From an uncultured Oscillospiraceae bacterium (GTDB taxonomy: Bacteria; Bacillota; Clostridia; Oscillospirales; Oscillospiraceae): a stretch of DNA of 64,000 bases. A model generated the notes under the pieces. It was not told the DNA's origin. It did no database searches and saw nothing but the letters and a program-made list of their open reading frames with translations. Each line of letters starts with the position of its first letter. Positions within the stretch are counted from its first letter, which is position 1. Both the position numbers and the translations under genes were made by a program. The DNA is taken from contig CAJUSE010000001.1 of NCBI GenBank assembly GCA_910588975.1, positions 1 through 64,000 of the forward strand, in the 5' to 3' direction. Below are positions 1 through 7,762 of this stretch, piece by piece.

Positions 1-1632
1 TGGGAGGAGGATACGGGCCGGGCGGCCCTCTTTTTCCCGGACAAGCTAGGGTGCTATAACGACTTTTTGAGGGGCTTTTTTGCTCCTGACATTAAAAAGG
101 TCTCCCATAGCGTCAAGGATCTGATGAACACGCTAATGGGGGAGGAATTTTCCACCGACGGCTTTGTTTTTGATACGGCATTGGCCGCCTATCTGCTAGC
201 CCCTACTGATGGCAGCTATGACCTGGAAAAGCTGGCCATGACCTATTTCCATAGGGAAATTCCTTCTGCTAAGTGCTATCTGACCGATGGGGCCTTCGGG
301 CCCATGGTGAGCCCGGAGGAGACAAAAGCGGCCATAAATGTCCTTATCAGCCATACTGCTCTTGTGGATGCGCTTTACAAGGAATTGTCCCGGCGGCTCA
401 CAGAGCTTGAACTGGATAAGGTCTATTATGAGATCGACCTGCCCCTGTGTCAGGTACTGGCCGAGATGGAGCGGACAGGGGTGCTGGTTGACCGGGATGC
501 GCTGGCCCGGTTTGGCATCATGCTGGACGAGCAGCTGCTGAAGGACGAAGAGGCCATCTATGTTCTGGCAGGGGAGACCTTCAATATCAATTCCACCCAA
601 CAGTTGGGCCGGATTCTCTTTGATAAGCTGGGTCTTCCTCCGGAGAAAAAGACCAAGACGGGCTACTCTACAAACGCTGAGGTACTGGAAAAGCTGCGGG
701 GTCAGCATGATATCATCGACCTCATTCTGGAGTACCGTCAGTACGCCAAGCTGAAATCCACCTATGTGGATGGGCTGACCAAGGTCATTGCTTCCGATGG
801 TCGGATCCACACCTCCTTCCAAAATACAGTGACGGCCACCGGGCGGCTTAGCTCCACCGAGCCCAATTTGCAGAATATCCCGGTGCGTACCAACCTGGGT
901 GCCAAGCTGCGCTATATGTTCGTTGCCGCCCCCGGCAACGTGCTGGTGGATGCCGACTACTCCCAGATCGAACTGCGGCTGTTGGCCCACATTGCCGATG
1001 ACAAGGCAATGCAGGAGGCATTTTTGAGTGGCGTGGATATCCACCGGGCCACCGCCGCCCAAGTTTTTGGTATTTCGCCGGAGGAGGTCAATGGAGAAAT
1101 GCGCCGTCGGGCCAAGGCAGTGAATTTCGGCATTGTTTACGGCATATCTGATTTTTCGCTGGCTCAGGACATTCACGTGAGCCGGGCCGAGGCCAGGGAG
1201 TATATGGACCGCTATCTGGATACCTTCCAGGGAGTACGGGACCACATGACCCAAGTAGTAGAGCAGGCCAGAGAGACGGGCTATGTGTCCACCCTTATGG
1301 GGCGGCGCCGCTGGCTGCCTGAGTTGAAGTCCAGCAATTACAATATGCGTTCCTTTGGGGAGCGGGTAGCCCTCAATATGCCCATTCAGGGTACGGCTGC
1401 CGACATCATCAAGCTGGCCATGATCCGGGTACGCAATGCCCTGCGGGAACAGGGTATGGTAGGCCGGCTCATCCTTCAGGTCCACGATGAGCTCATTGTG
1501 GAGTGCCCCGAATGGGAGCAGGATAAGGTCAAGGAGCTGTTGAGCCGAGAGATGGAGAACGTGGTCAATTACAGTGTCCCGCTGAAGGCGGAAGCCGCCG
1601 CCGGGCGCAGCTGGGGGGTAGCCAAGGGATGA
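1..1632 (+). CDS. polA: DNA polymerase I, C-terminal part (5' end outside window)
   Basis: Template-directed DNA synthesis in repair and Okazaki-fragment processing. The reading frame is open from the first base, so the 543 visible residues are the C-terminal part of a protein normally near 850-900 residues; the 5' nuclease domain lies outside the window. The first ~130 residues correspond to the 3'-5' exonuclease-like domain, followed by the family A polymerase fold. Motif A (DYSQIELR), motif B (RRRAKAVNFGIVYG) and motif C (QVHDELIVE) are all intact, so the polymerase should be active. The stop overlaps the rimI start (ATGA), which suggests translational coupling. Internal TTG and ATG codons near the left edge should not be taken as the start. 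Confidence 0.97.
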   Translation, partial: WEEDTGRAALFFPDKLGCYNDFLRGFFAPDIKKVSHSVKDLMNTLMGEEFSTDGFVFDTALAAYLLAPTDGSYDLEKLAMTYFHREIPSAKCYLTDGAFGPMVSPEETKAAINVLISHTALVDALYKELSRRLTELELDKVYYEIDLPLCQVLAEMERTGVLVDRDALARFGIMLDEQLLKDEEAIYVLAGETFNINSTQQLGRILFDKLGLPPEKKTKTGYSTNAEVLEKLRGQHDIIDLILEYRQYAKLKSTYVDGLTKVIASDGRIHTSFQNTVTATGRLSSTEPNLQNIPVRTNLGAKLRYMFVAAPGNVLVDADYSQIELRLLAHIADDKAMQEAFLSGVDIHRATAAQVFGISPEEVNGEMRRRAKAVNFGIVYGISDFSLAQDIHVSRAEAREYMDRYLDTFQGVRDHMTQVVEQARETGYVSTLMGRRRWLPELKSSNYNMRSFGERVALNMPIQGTAADIIKLAMIRVRNALREQGMVGRLILQVHDELIVECPEWEQDKVKELLSREMENVVNYSVPLKAEAAAGRSWGVAKG

Positions 1633-2096
1633 AAAACTACAAGCTGGTCCCTATGGACAGGGGCCACATTAAGGAAATCGCTCAAATTGAGCGGGAGTGC
1701 TTCTCTATGCCTTGGTCGGAGCGTGCACTGGAGGAGGAGCTCTACAATCCCCAAGCCTCCTTCATCGTGGCCCAGCGGGCAGATGGAGCGGTGTTGGGCT
1801 ATGCAGGGCTCCATGTGGCCGCCGACGAGGGCTATATTGACAATGTGGCGGTCAGGGAGGACTATCGCCGGCAGGGGATCGCCGATGACCTTCTGGACGT
1901 GTTTGTCAGGTTTGGCAGGGTCAACCTGGCTTTTTTGACCCTGGAGGTTCGCCCCTCCAACGAGGCAGCCATCGGGCTTTATTTTAAGCACGGATTTGCC
2001 CAGGTGGGCAGGAGAAAGAATTATTACGAAAACCCCAGGGAAGATGCCATTATCATGACCCTGGAGTTTGGAGTGGAGGGCCAGAGCAATGAGTGA
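1629..2096 (+). CDS. rimI: Ribosomal protein S18-alanine N-acetyltransferase RimI
   Basis: GNAT-family protein of 155 residues predicted to acetylate the N-terminal alanine of ribosomal protein S18, though RimI homologues often have wider N-terminal specificity. The acetyl-CoA binding signature RRQGIADDLL is seen about residue 80, and the N terminus (IAQIERECFSMPWSE) is characteristic of RimI. It overlaps polA by four bases and the next acetyltransferase by eight. The neighbouring tsaD is a frequent partner of rimI in bacteria, which supports the assignment over a generic GNAT. Confidence 0.88.
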   Translation: MKNYKLVPMDRGHIKEIAQIERECFSMPWSERALEEELYNPQASFIVAQRADGAVLGYAGLHVAADEGYIDNVAVREDYRRQGIADDLLDVFVRFGRVNLAFLTLEVRPSNEAAIGLYFKHGFAQVGRRKNYYENPREDAIIMTLEFGVEGQSNE

Positions 2097-2679
2097 GCGG
2101 ACCTTTCGCCTCCTCACTGTTGAGGAGCTGAAGCAGCTTTACAGCGAGCATATGAAGCGGGATTTTCCCCCTGATGAATTGAAGCCCCTTTCCACCCTGC
2201 TCAAGATGACGGAGGATGGGGTCTATGACCCCTATGGCCTTTGGGAGGACGGGGTTTTGATGGCCTATGCCTTCTATTGGCGTTATAATGGTGCCCCCTA
2301 TGTGATGCTGGACTACTTTGCCGTTTTGCCGCAATACCGTAATCAGGGCGTGGGCAGTCAGCTGCTTCGGGAGATGCTGGAGCAGTTCTGCCAGGATGGA
2401 GGCGGCGTCTTTGGTGAGGTAGAGATCCCCGATAGCGGTGACGAGGCCGTGGATGATCTGCGCCGGCGCAGGCTTGGCTTTTACAACCGTGCAGGTATGC
2501 GGACCATGGGGTTCCGGACTAAGGTCTTTGGTGTACCCTATATCATTATCGCCTATGGGCCGGAGATCTCCGATGAGGAGCTGGCGGAGATCGATCGAAA
2601 AATTTACAAAAGCGCATTTCCTGATACCAAGTTTTATGATAAGCATATTTTTATTCCCTATGTCCCGGAGGAGATGTAA
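2089..2679 (+). CDS. GNAT family N-acetyltransferase, substrate unknown
   Basis: A 196-residue protein with a GNAT core: DYFAVLPQYRNQGVGSQLL, about residues 75-95, carries the Q/R-x-x-G-x-G pyrophosphate-binding motif. I chose the ATG at 2089, inside the end of rimI (ATGAGTGA), with a GGAGTGGAGGG ribosome binding site upstream; a TTG 21 bases earlier is possible but less well placed. The region after residue 110 (RRRRLGFYNRAGMRTMG) fits the usual GNAT beta-alpha end. The substrate cannot be read from the sequence. It sits between rimI and tsaD in one operon. Confidence 0.75.
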   Translation: MSERTFRLLTVEELKQLYSEHMKRDFPPDELKPLSTLLKMTEDGVYDPYGLWEDGVLMAYAFYWRYNGAPYVMLDYFAVLPQYRNQGVGSQLLREMLEQFCQDGGGVFGEVEIPDSGDEAVDDLRRRRLGFYNRAGMRTMGFRTKVFGVPYIIIAYGPEISDEELAEIDRKIYKSAFPDTKFYDKHIFIPYVPEEM

Positions 2680-3690
2680 GTGAATATCCTTGCCTTTGAA
2701 TCCACCTGTGATGAGACAGCGGTAGCTCTGGTCCGGGATGGACGGACGGTTCTCTCTGACGCCATCGCCTCTCAGGTGGATATGCACACTCTCTACGGCG
2801 GCGTAGTGCCCGAGATCGCATCCCGCAAGCATGTGGAGGCCATTGCAGGCCTTGCCGACAGGGCTTTGGCTGATGCTGGACTGACACGGGCAGATGTAGA
2901 TGCCGTGGCGGTGAGCTATGCCCCCGGTCTCATTGGGGCGGTTCTGGTGGGAGTCAATTTTGCCAAGTCGGTGGCCTTGGCCCTGGGGGTCCCGTTGATC
3001 CCTGTTCACCATATACGGGGGCACATTGCGGCCAACTATATTGCCCACCCAGATTTGGAGCCGCCCTTTGTCTGTCTCTGTGTCTCGGGGGGGAATACCC
3101 TCATTGCCGATGTACGCAGTTATACAGATATGACCGTTATGGGAGCCACCCGGGACGATGCGGCAGGGGAGTGTTTTGACAAGGCAGCCCGGGTGTTGGG
3201 CATCGGCTACCCCGGCGGCGCTCCCATGGACCGACTGGCCCAGGGGGGAGACGACACCATGTATGAGCTGCCCCGCTCCCATGTGGAGGGCCATCCTTTG
3301 GATATGTCCTTCTCGGGGCTGAAAACGGCAGTGCTCAATCTTCTCCACAATGCCCAGCAGAAGGGGGAAGATCTGAATGGCCCCGGCCTGGCAGCCTCCT
3401 TCCAGCGGGCAGTGAGTGATATTCTGGTTCCCCGGGTCATGGAGGCAGTCCGGCAGAAAGGCTATGGAAAGCTGGCTGTGGCCGGCGGGGTGGGGGCCAA
3501 TTCCCGCATCCGCTCCGATTTGGAAAAGGTTTGCAAAGAGCAGGGCATTGCCCTTTATCTGCCTCCGCTGTCCCTTTGTGGCGACAATGGGGCCATGGTG
3601 GGTAGCCAGGGCTACTACGAGTACCTGGCCGGCCATACCGCCGACAGTGCCCTGAACGCCTATGCCAACCGGGATCTGGGATTGGGTTGA
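2680..3690 (+). CDS. tsaD: tRNA N6-adenosine threonylcarbamoyltransferase TsaD
   Basis: Transfers the threonylcarbamoyl group to A37 of tRNAs reading ANN codons (t6A synthesis, with TsaB/TsaE and TsaC). The 336-residue length is typical. The ASKHA motif ESTCDETAVA is at the N terminus, the metal-binding HxxxH (HIRGH) is about residue 111, and the C-terminal GDNGAMV motif is present. It starts with GTG directly after the previous stop, with the site GGAGGAG just upstream. It is the last gene of the polA-rimI operon and is followed by a strong terminator. Confidence 0.96.
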   Translation: MNILAFESTCDETAVALVRDGRTVLSDAIASQVDMHTLYGGVVPEIASRKHVEAIAGLADRALADAGLTRADVDAVAVSYAPGLIGAVLVGVNFAKSVALALGVPLIPVHHIRGHIAANYIAHPDLEPPFVCLCVSGGNTLIADVRSYTDMTVMGATRDDAAGECFDKAARVLGIGYPGGAPMDRLAQGGDDTMYELPRSHVEGHPLDMSFSGLKTAVLNLLHNAQQKGEDLNGPGLAASFQRAVSDILVPRVMEAVRQKGYGKLAVAGGVGANSRIRSDLEKVCKEQGIALYLPPLSLCGDNGAMVGSQGYYEYLAGHTADSALNAYANRDLGLG

Positions 3691-3713
3691 GCAGGGGAGC
3701 GTAGGAAAAGTAT

Positions 3714-3750
3714 AAGAACGGCATGACCACAAAAGTCATGCCGTTCTTTT
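3714..3750 (+). terminator. Rho-independent terminator after tsaD
   Basis: A 14-base inverted repeat (arms 3714-3727 and 3735-3748) with a 7-base loop is followed by a T run. The A run on the other side means it can also serve the convergent - strand gene ending at 3776. Confidence 0.9.
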
Positions 3751-3775
3751 TATGCCTTGTGCAGGGAACTGGATC

Positions 3776-5224
3776 TTATTTTAGGTCAATGCGGTTGTCA
3801 CCAATCTGGAGGGCAACGGCCCGGTCGGGCTCAAAAAGGACATTTTCTACGGGACGGAATGTCAGATAGCGGTCCCTTTCCAGTCGGTTTACAACAGATA
3901 GACTGACTCCGCCCTTTAGTGCAACTTCTTCACCGTCGTCATAGATAAGCTTGCATGAGGTTTCCTCCGACAGTTCCTTTTCTGTGCTCTCAATGGTGTC
4001 AAGAAAAAGCTGCAGCTCCAGTGCGGAAATATGCAGGGCGGTTGCATGAAAATCATAGCGGTGCCCAAATCCACGGAAAGCGACCTCTACCTGCTGATTT
4101 AATATATACTCCTTGATATAGCCGTTTTCGGCCACGGTAAAGGCAAGAGTAAAGGGCTTATCGGAGAGAAGCTTTACCGTATCGTATTGTACGGTAGCCT
4201 CCAGATAAGGTAGGTCCTCCGTGGTCATGGATCGGTCCAGCTTAAAGAGGGTGATTCCATATCCGGGATCACATCCCCACTGAGCACCGGTCCCAACGCT
4301 TTTCCCTGTACGGAAATCGGAGAGGACAGCAATATCGGCCCATTTGGTCAAGTAGTTTTCCTCTCGAATCTCTCCTTCAGGCTGATACAGCGCCAGCGCC
4401 AAGGTCATGCCGTCTTGGGAGAGGATACCCCCGGCCAAGGAAAAGCCTTTTTCGCCATGCTTGCTCAACGGGAGTGAACCAGGGACGACAATGGCATTTA
4501 ATTGATCCATGGCGGTAACAAAATTAGGATCTTCCATATCGGCATAAAGGCTGAAATTTACGTCGGACTGCTTGAGGACAGAAGCCAGAGGAGCCAGGGA
4601 GACTGTCTCCAGTTTGATTTGCTCAAATTCCTCCTCTGTCCAATTTTTATCTATTACGCCTTGATAGCCGATGATGATTTCATGCCCTACCAACGCTTCA
4701 ATATCTTTATTGTAATTCTTAAATTGGAAGCAGTAATAGATGGTGGTACCATCTTCACTGAGAATGGGGGCCTGGTAATCAAATCCCATACTTGCCAGCT
4801 CATTTGCGATGTCCAGGCGCATACCATAAAGCTGGGGTTCACCCTCCAGTACCCCGCCATCGGTACGCTTTAGGGAGATCAAAAAGGCGGCTCCATCCTG
4901 GTCTACAATGGTCTCCTCCAGGGTAATGGTATAGTCCCCACTCTTGGCACTTACCCACACAGGAGTGGAAACACCCTCGGGCACACCGCCGAAAAACTGG
5001 GCCCAGCCGCCGGAGAGACTGGCGGCCAGAGCGCCAATTGCCAGTATTCCAGCCAAACAAGCCGCTAAAATAGCCCGCTTCGGTATGGAGGTCAATTTTC
5101 TGATGTGTCCGATCCTTTCTGCATTTTTTTGCTGTTCTTCCTGGTTCAATCGGTCCAACATTACCTCTTTTGCCTGTTTGTCCAGGGAAATTTGCCCCAT
5201 CATATGGCTATATCGTGACTTCAT
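3776..5224 (-). CDS. DUF4179 domain protein, probable anti-sigma factor
   Basis: A 482-residue protein with a ~50-residue cytoplasmic N terminus, one membrane segment at about residues 50-70 and a large extracytoplasmic part, the usual architecture of DUF4179 proteins. These are commonly paired with ECF sigma factors and are thought to act as their membrane anti-sigma partners. Its start lies 17 bases inside the end of the sigma factor gene, so the two are translationally coupled. The N-terminal segment after MGQISLDKQAKEVMLDRL is the likely sigma-binding region. The signal it senses cannot be read from the sequence. Confidence 0.8.
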   Translation of the reverse strand: MKSRYSHMMGQISLDKQAKEVMLDRLNQEEQQKNAERIGHIRKLTSIPKRAILAACLAGILAIGALAASLSGGWAQFFGGVPEGVSTPVWVSAKSGDYTITLEETIVDQDGAAFLISLKRTDGGVLEGEPQLYGMRLDIANELASMGFDYQAPILSEDGTTIYYCFQFKNYNKDIEALVGHEIIIGYQGVIDKNWTEEEFEQIKLETVSLAPLASVLKQSDVNFSLYADMEDPNFVTAMDQLNAIVVPGSLPLSKHGEKGFSLAGGILSQDGMTLALALYQPEGEIREENYLTKWADIAVLSDFRTGKSVGTGAQWGCDPGYGITLFKLDRSMTTEDLPYLEATVQYDTVKLLSDKPFTLAFTVAENGYIKEYILNQQVEVAFRGFGHRYDFHATALHISALELQLFLDTIESTEKELSEETSCKLIYDDGEEVALKGGVSLSVVNRLERDRYLTFRPVENVLFEPDRAVALQIGDNRIDLK

Positions 5225-5678
5225 CTTCGCTCAGCTCCTTTCTTAGCATGGCTCTGGCCCGGCTCATCCGGGTTTGGACGGCGGTGCGGGAGATATGCAG
5301 GATGGCGCTGATCTCCCCTTGGTCATAGCCCTCGAAATAGTAAAGATGGATAACAACACGGTATTTTATCGGCAGAGCTGTCACCGCCCGATGTAGCTCC
5401 CGATCCTCCTTGTCCTGGAAGGGAAGGGCCTCATCCAACGGCCCAACGTTCCGGTTCCAGAAGTTGCGCAGATGGCTTTTACAGGCATTGGCTGTGCAGG
5501 TGAGAAGCCAGCTTTTTTCCTTGCCCTCGTCGGGCCATTTGCGGCTCTCCACCAGCTTGAGAAAAACCGATTGGCATATGTCCTCCGCATCGGCCCGGCG
5601 GCCCAGATAGCTGTAGGCCAGCCGAAACACATCGTCTGCGTGGCGTTGAAATAGTTCTGCCAATGTGCGCTTCTCCAT
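5208..5678 (-). CDS. ECF-type RNA polymerase sigma factor
   Basis: A 156-residue sigma-70 family protein with region 2 (VFRLAYSYLGRRADAEDICQ, about residues 15-40) and region 4 helix-turn-helix (YDQGEISAILHISRTAVQTR, about residues 118-137). It should direct RNA polymerase to a small regulon, usually including its own promoter. I chose the ATG at 5678, preceded by GAGGGTG; a longer form adding 11 residues upstream is less likely. It is co-transcribed with the DUF4179 gene, which overlaps its 3' end. Confidence 0.9.
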   Translation of the reverse strand: MEKRTLAELFQRHADDVFRLAYSYLGRRADAEDICQSVFLKLVESRKWPDEGKEKSWLLTCTANACKSHLRNFWNRNVGPLDEALPFQDKEDRELHRAVTALPIKYRVVIHLYYFEGYDQGEISAILHISRTAVQTRMSRARAMLRKELSEDEVTI

Positions 5679-5761
5679 CCATTCACCCTCTTTCTTTTGA
5701 ACTGCCGGCACTTATATAACACTTCACAAGCCCTGATTATCACAAAAATTTTGAAAAGAAT

Positions 5762-5803
5762 AAAAACAGCGCAGGATATGGGGCCATCCCATATCCTGCG
5801 CTG
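5762..5803 (-). terminator. Terminator of the S41/SLH protease operon
   Basis: A perfect 16-base inverted repeat (5767-5782 and 5788-5803) with a 5-base loop, followed on the - strand by TTTTTATTC. It lies just after the stop of the protease gene at 5820 and separates it from the sigma factor promoter region. Confidence 0.9.
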
Positions 5804-5819
5804 CTGTCTATTATTTCAT

Positions 5820-7733
5820 TTACCCAATGGTCAATACATCAATATAGATGAGCAGAGAGCTGAGCAGGAAGGCGGCCTCATCCCGGGTGGTGGGGGCGGC
5901 AGGATCGATCTGCTCCAACTCATCCCACAAAAGATTGATGCTCTCTCCGTTTATATCCTTCTGAGAGCGGGATAGCAGCCAGACTGAGGAGTGGGCCCAG
6001 GAGTCAAATTTGCTCAACTGGGAGCCATAGAGCCGCTCAGAATAGGTATCGGCCTCCAAGTCCATGCTCAGATTGATCCACTGGGCAAGCCTGCCCATGA
6101 TGGTGATGAACTGTTGGTGATCCACCGGCGCTTCAGGGGCAAATCGGTCTCCGCCAACTCCTTTGACCAGTCCTCTGGTACTCATGGCCAAAACGGCAGG
6201 CGTATACCAGGCGTCGCTGGGTACATCAGTATAGGGATTTGATGTGCCGGGGGCGGCAGAGAGGTTCAATGCGTTGGAGAGAAGCTGGCACAGTTCAGCT
6301 CTGGTAAGGGTGTCCTGGGGGTGGTAGCGGCCGTCCCCTTTACCTCGGACAAGGTCGTAGGATTTGAGGATGGACAGGTCAACACCGTAGACGGACTCAT
6401 CATGGTCGGAGAACAGGGCACCGGCATAATTTAATTTATAGCGCTGGGCCAGCTCGGAAGGCGTGATGGGCTCAAGATCGTCTGTATCGGTAATCAAGGC
6501 CATGGGTACTTGCTCAGACAAGGCGTTCAAAAAGGGGGCAAGGCCGGCGGGGGGCTGGGCATTGCGCAGGTCAATCAGGAAGGACCATGTCAGATTTACC
6601 ATGAGCCAGTTTGCTCCGGGCTCCTCTGTCCGGTCTGGGCCATGAAAAAGCCGGGCCACAGCCTCGATATGGGCATCATCCACCAACAGATCGGGGATGA
6701 CTCCCATCTGATCGGTGGTGTTGCCTGTGGGGCCATAGAAGCGGCTGGTGGTGATCTTCATGCCGTCGCCATCGGGAAAGAAGTCGGGCAGGATAGACCG
6801 GTCAAAGAGGGTCTGTGCCACTCCCTTACCGAAGGTACGGGTACCGATGACAATACCGGCATTGTAGCCCTGAATGGCTGAAGCAAAAAGCTCTGAAGCG
6901 CTGGCAGTCTCTTCATCTACCAGAACAATGACAGGGTCTGTTGTATATGCTTTCCCCTGATATGCGGCAACCTCCATGCTGTCATCACCATAGCGGAAAT
7001 AGGCAATATCTCCAGCGCCGACAAAGGCCCCGGCAGCATCCTGGGCCGCTGTGACATAGCCGCCTCCGTTGCCACGCAGGTCAAAGACCCACACATCCAC
7101 GGCCTTATCATAGGCTGCTATGGCTTCAAGAACATGCTGGGCCGTCTCCGCACCAAAGGAGGTACACTCGATCCAGCCAATATGGCCATCTACGACCTCT
7201 GCTGTGACCGTAGGAATAACCACCTGAGCTCGGATAACGGGAACGGTGTACTCTTTTCCACCCCGGCGGTAGGAAAGGATGACCTTACTGCCGGAAGTGC
7301 CCCGAATTGCCTGGGCGATCTCATCCATGGTCAGCCCCCGTAAATCGGTTTTATCTGCATAGAGGAGCACATCTCCCACCTGCAGGCCTGCTGCAGCGGC
7401 GGGGGAGTTGGGGTAAACCTTGGTGAGGACAGCAAGTTTTTCTTCGTTAATGGTCATAGCCACGCCAATTCCCTCTACCTGAGTGTCCGACATACTGGCA
7501 GTGAAGAGGGCGTATTCTATGGGCGTGAAGTAGTCGGTATAGGGGTCACCCAGGGCATCCACCATCTCCTGGATGGTGGGCTTTTCCAAGGCACCTGCGG
7601 GAATATCATCCACATAGTATTTTTTCAGCAATTCCCCGGCCTGCTCTGGCGTAAGGGCCTGGGCACAGGGAGTTAACAATAGAAGAGCAGAGAGAGAAAG
7701 GGCAGCAGTGCGGCAAAAAAGAGTGGACTTCAT
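5820..7733 (-). CDS. Secreted S41 (C-terminal processing) protease with SLH repeats, copy A
   Basis: A 637-residue exported protein. It has a signal peptide (residues 1-26, ending CAQA), a helical prodomain, a PDZ domain (about 85-160), an S41 catalytic domain with Ser in the ETASASE motif near 278-280 and Lys about 303 in FGKG, then S-layer homology repeats from about 440 to the end. SLH repeats normally tether proteins to cell-wall polysaccharide, so the enzyme probably works on the cell surface. The ATG at 7733 is chosen because GGAGG precedes it and the signal peptide follows. Only 29 bases separate it from its paralogue, so the two share an operon. The substrate is unknown. Confidence 0.88.
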   Translation of the reverse strand: MKSTLFCRTAALSLSALLLLTPCAQALTPEQAGELLKKYYVDDIPAGALEKPTIQEMVDALGDPYTDYFTPIEYALFTASMSDTQVEGIGVAMTINEEKLAVLTKVYPNSPAAAAGLQVGDVLLYADKTDLRGLTMDEIAQAIRGTSGSKVILSYRRGGKEYTVPVIRAQVVIPTVTAEVVDGHIGWIECTSFGAETAQHVLEAIAAYDKAVDVWVFDLRGNGGGYVTAAQDAAGAFVGAGDIAYFRYGDDSMEVAAYQGKAYTTDPVIVLVDEETASASELFASAIQGYNAGIVIGTRTFGKGVAQTLFDRSILPDFFPDGDGMKITTSRFYGPTGNTTDQMGVIPDLLVDDAHIEAVARLFHGPDRTEEPGANWLMVNLTWSFLIDLRNAQPPAGLAPFLNALSEQVPMALITDTDDLEPITPSELAQRYKLNYAGALFSDHDESVYGVDLSILKSYDLVRGKGDGRYHPQDTLTRAELCQLLSNALNLSAAPGTSNPYTDVPSDAWYTPAVLAMSTRGLVKGVGGDRFAPEAPVDHQQFITIMGRLAQWINLSMDLEADTYSERLYGSQLSKFDSWAHSSVWLLSRSQKDINGESINLLWDELEQIDPAAPTTRDEAAFLLSSLLIYIDVLTIG

Positions 7734-7762
7734 GGGGAAATACCTCCAAGTAAAGGCTTGCA

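Noticed and set aside
196..1485. 429-codon - strand frame opposite polA
   Set aside because: Antisense to intact polymerase motifs and without a domain of its own; a shadow frame.
2053..3732. Long - strand frame (559 codons) opposite the acetyltransferase and tsaD
   Set aside because: It runs antisense to clear genes in codon-position register, has no recognisable motif and no ribosome binding site. It is a shadow of GC-biased third positions.
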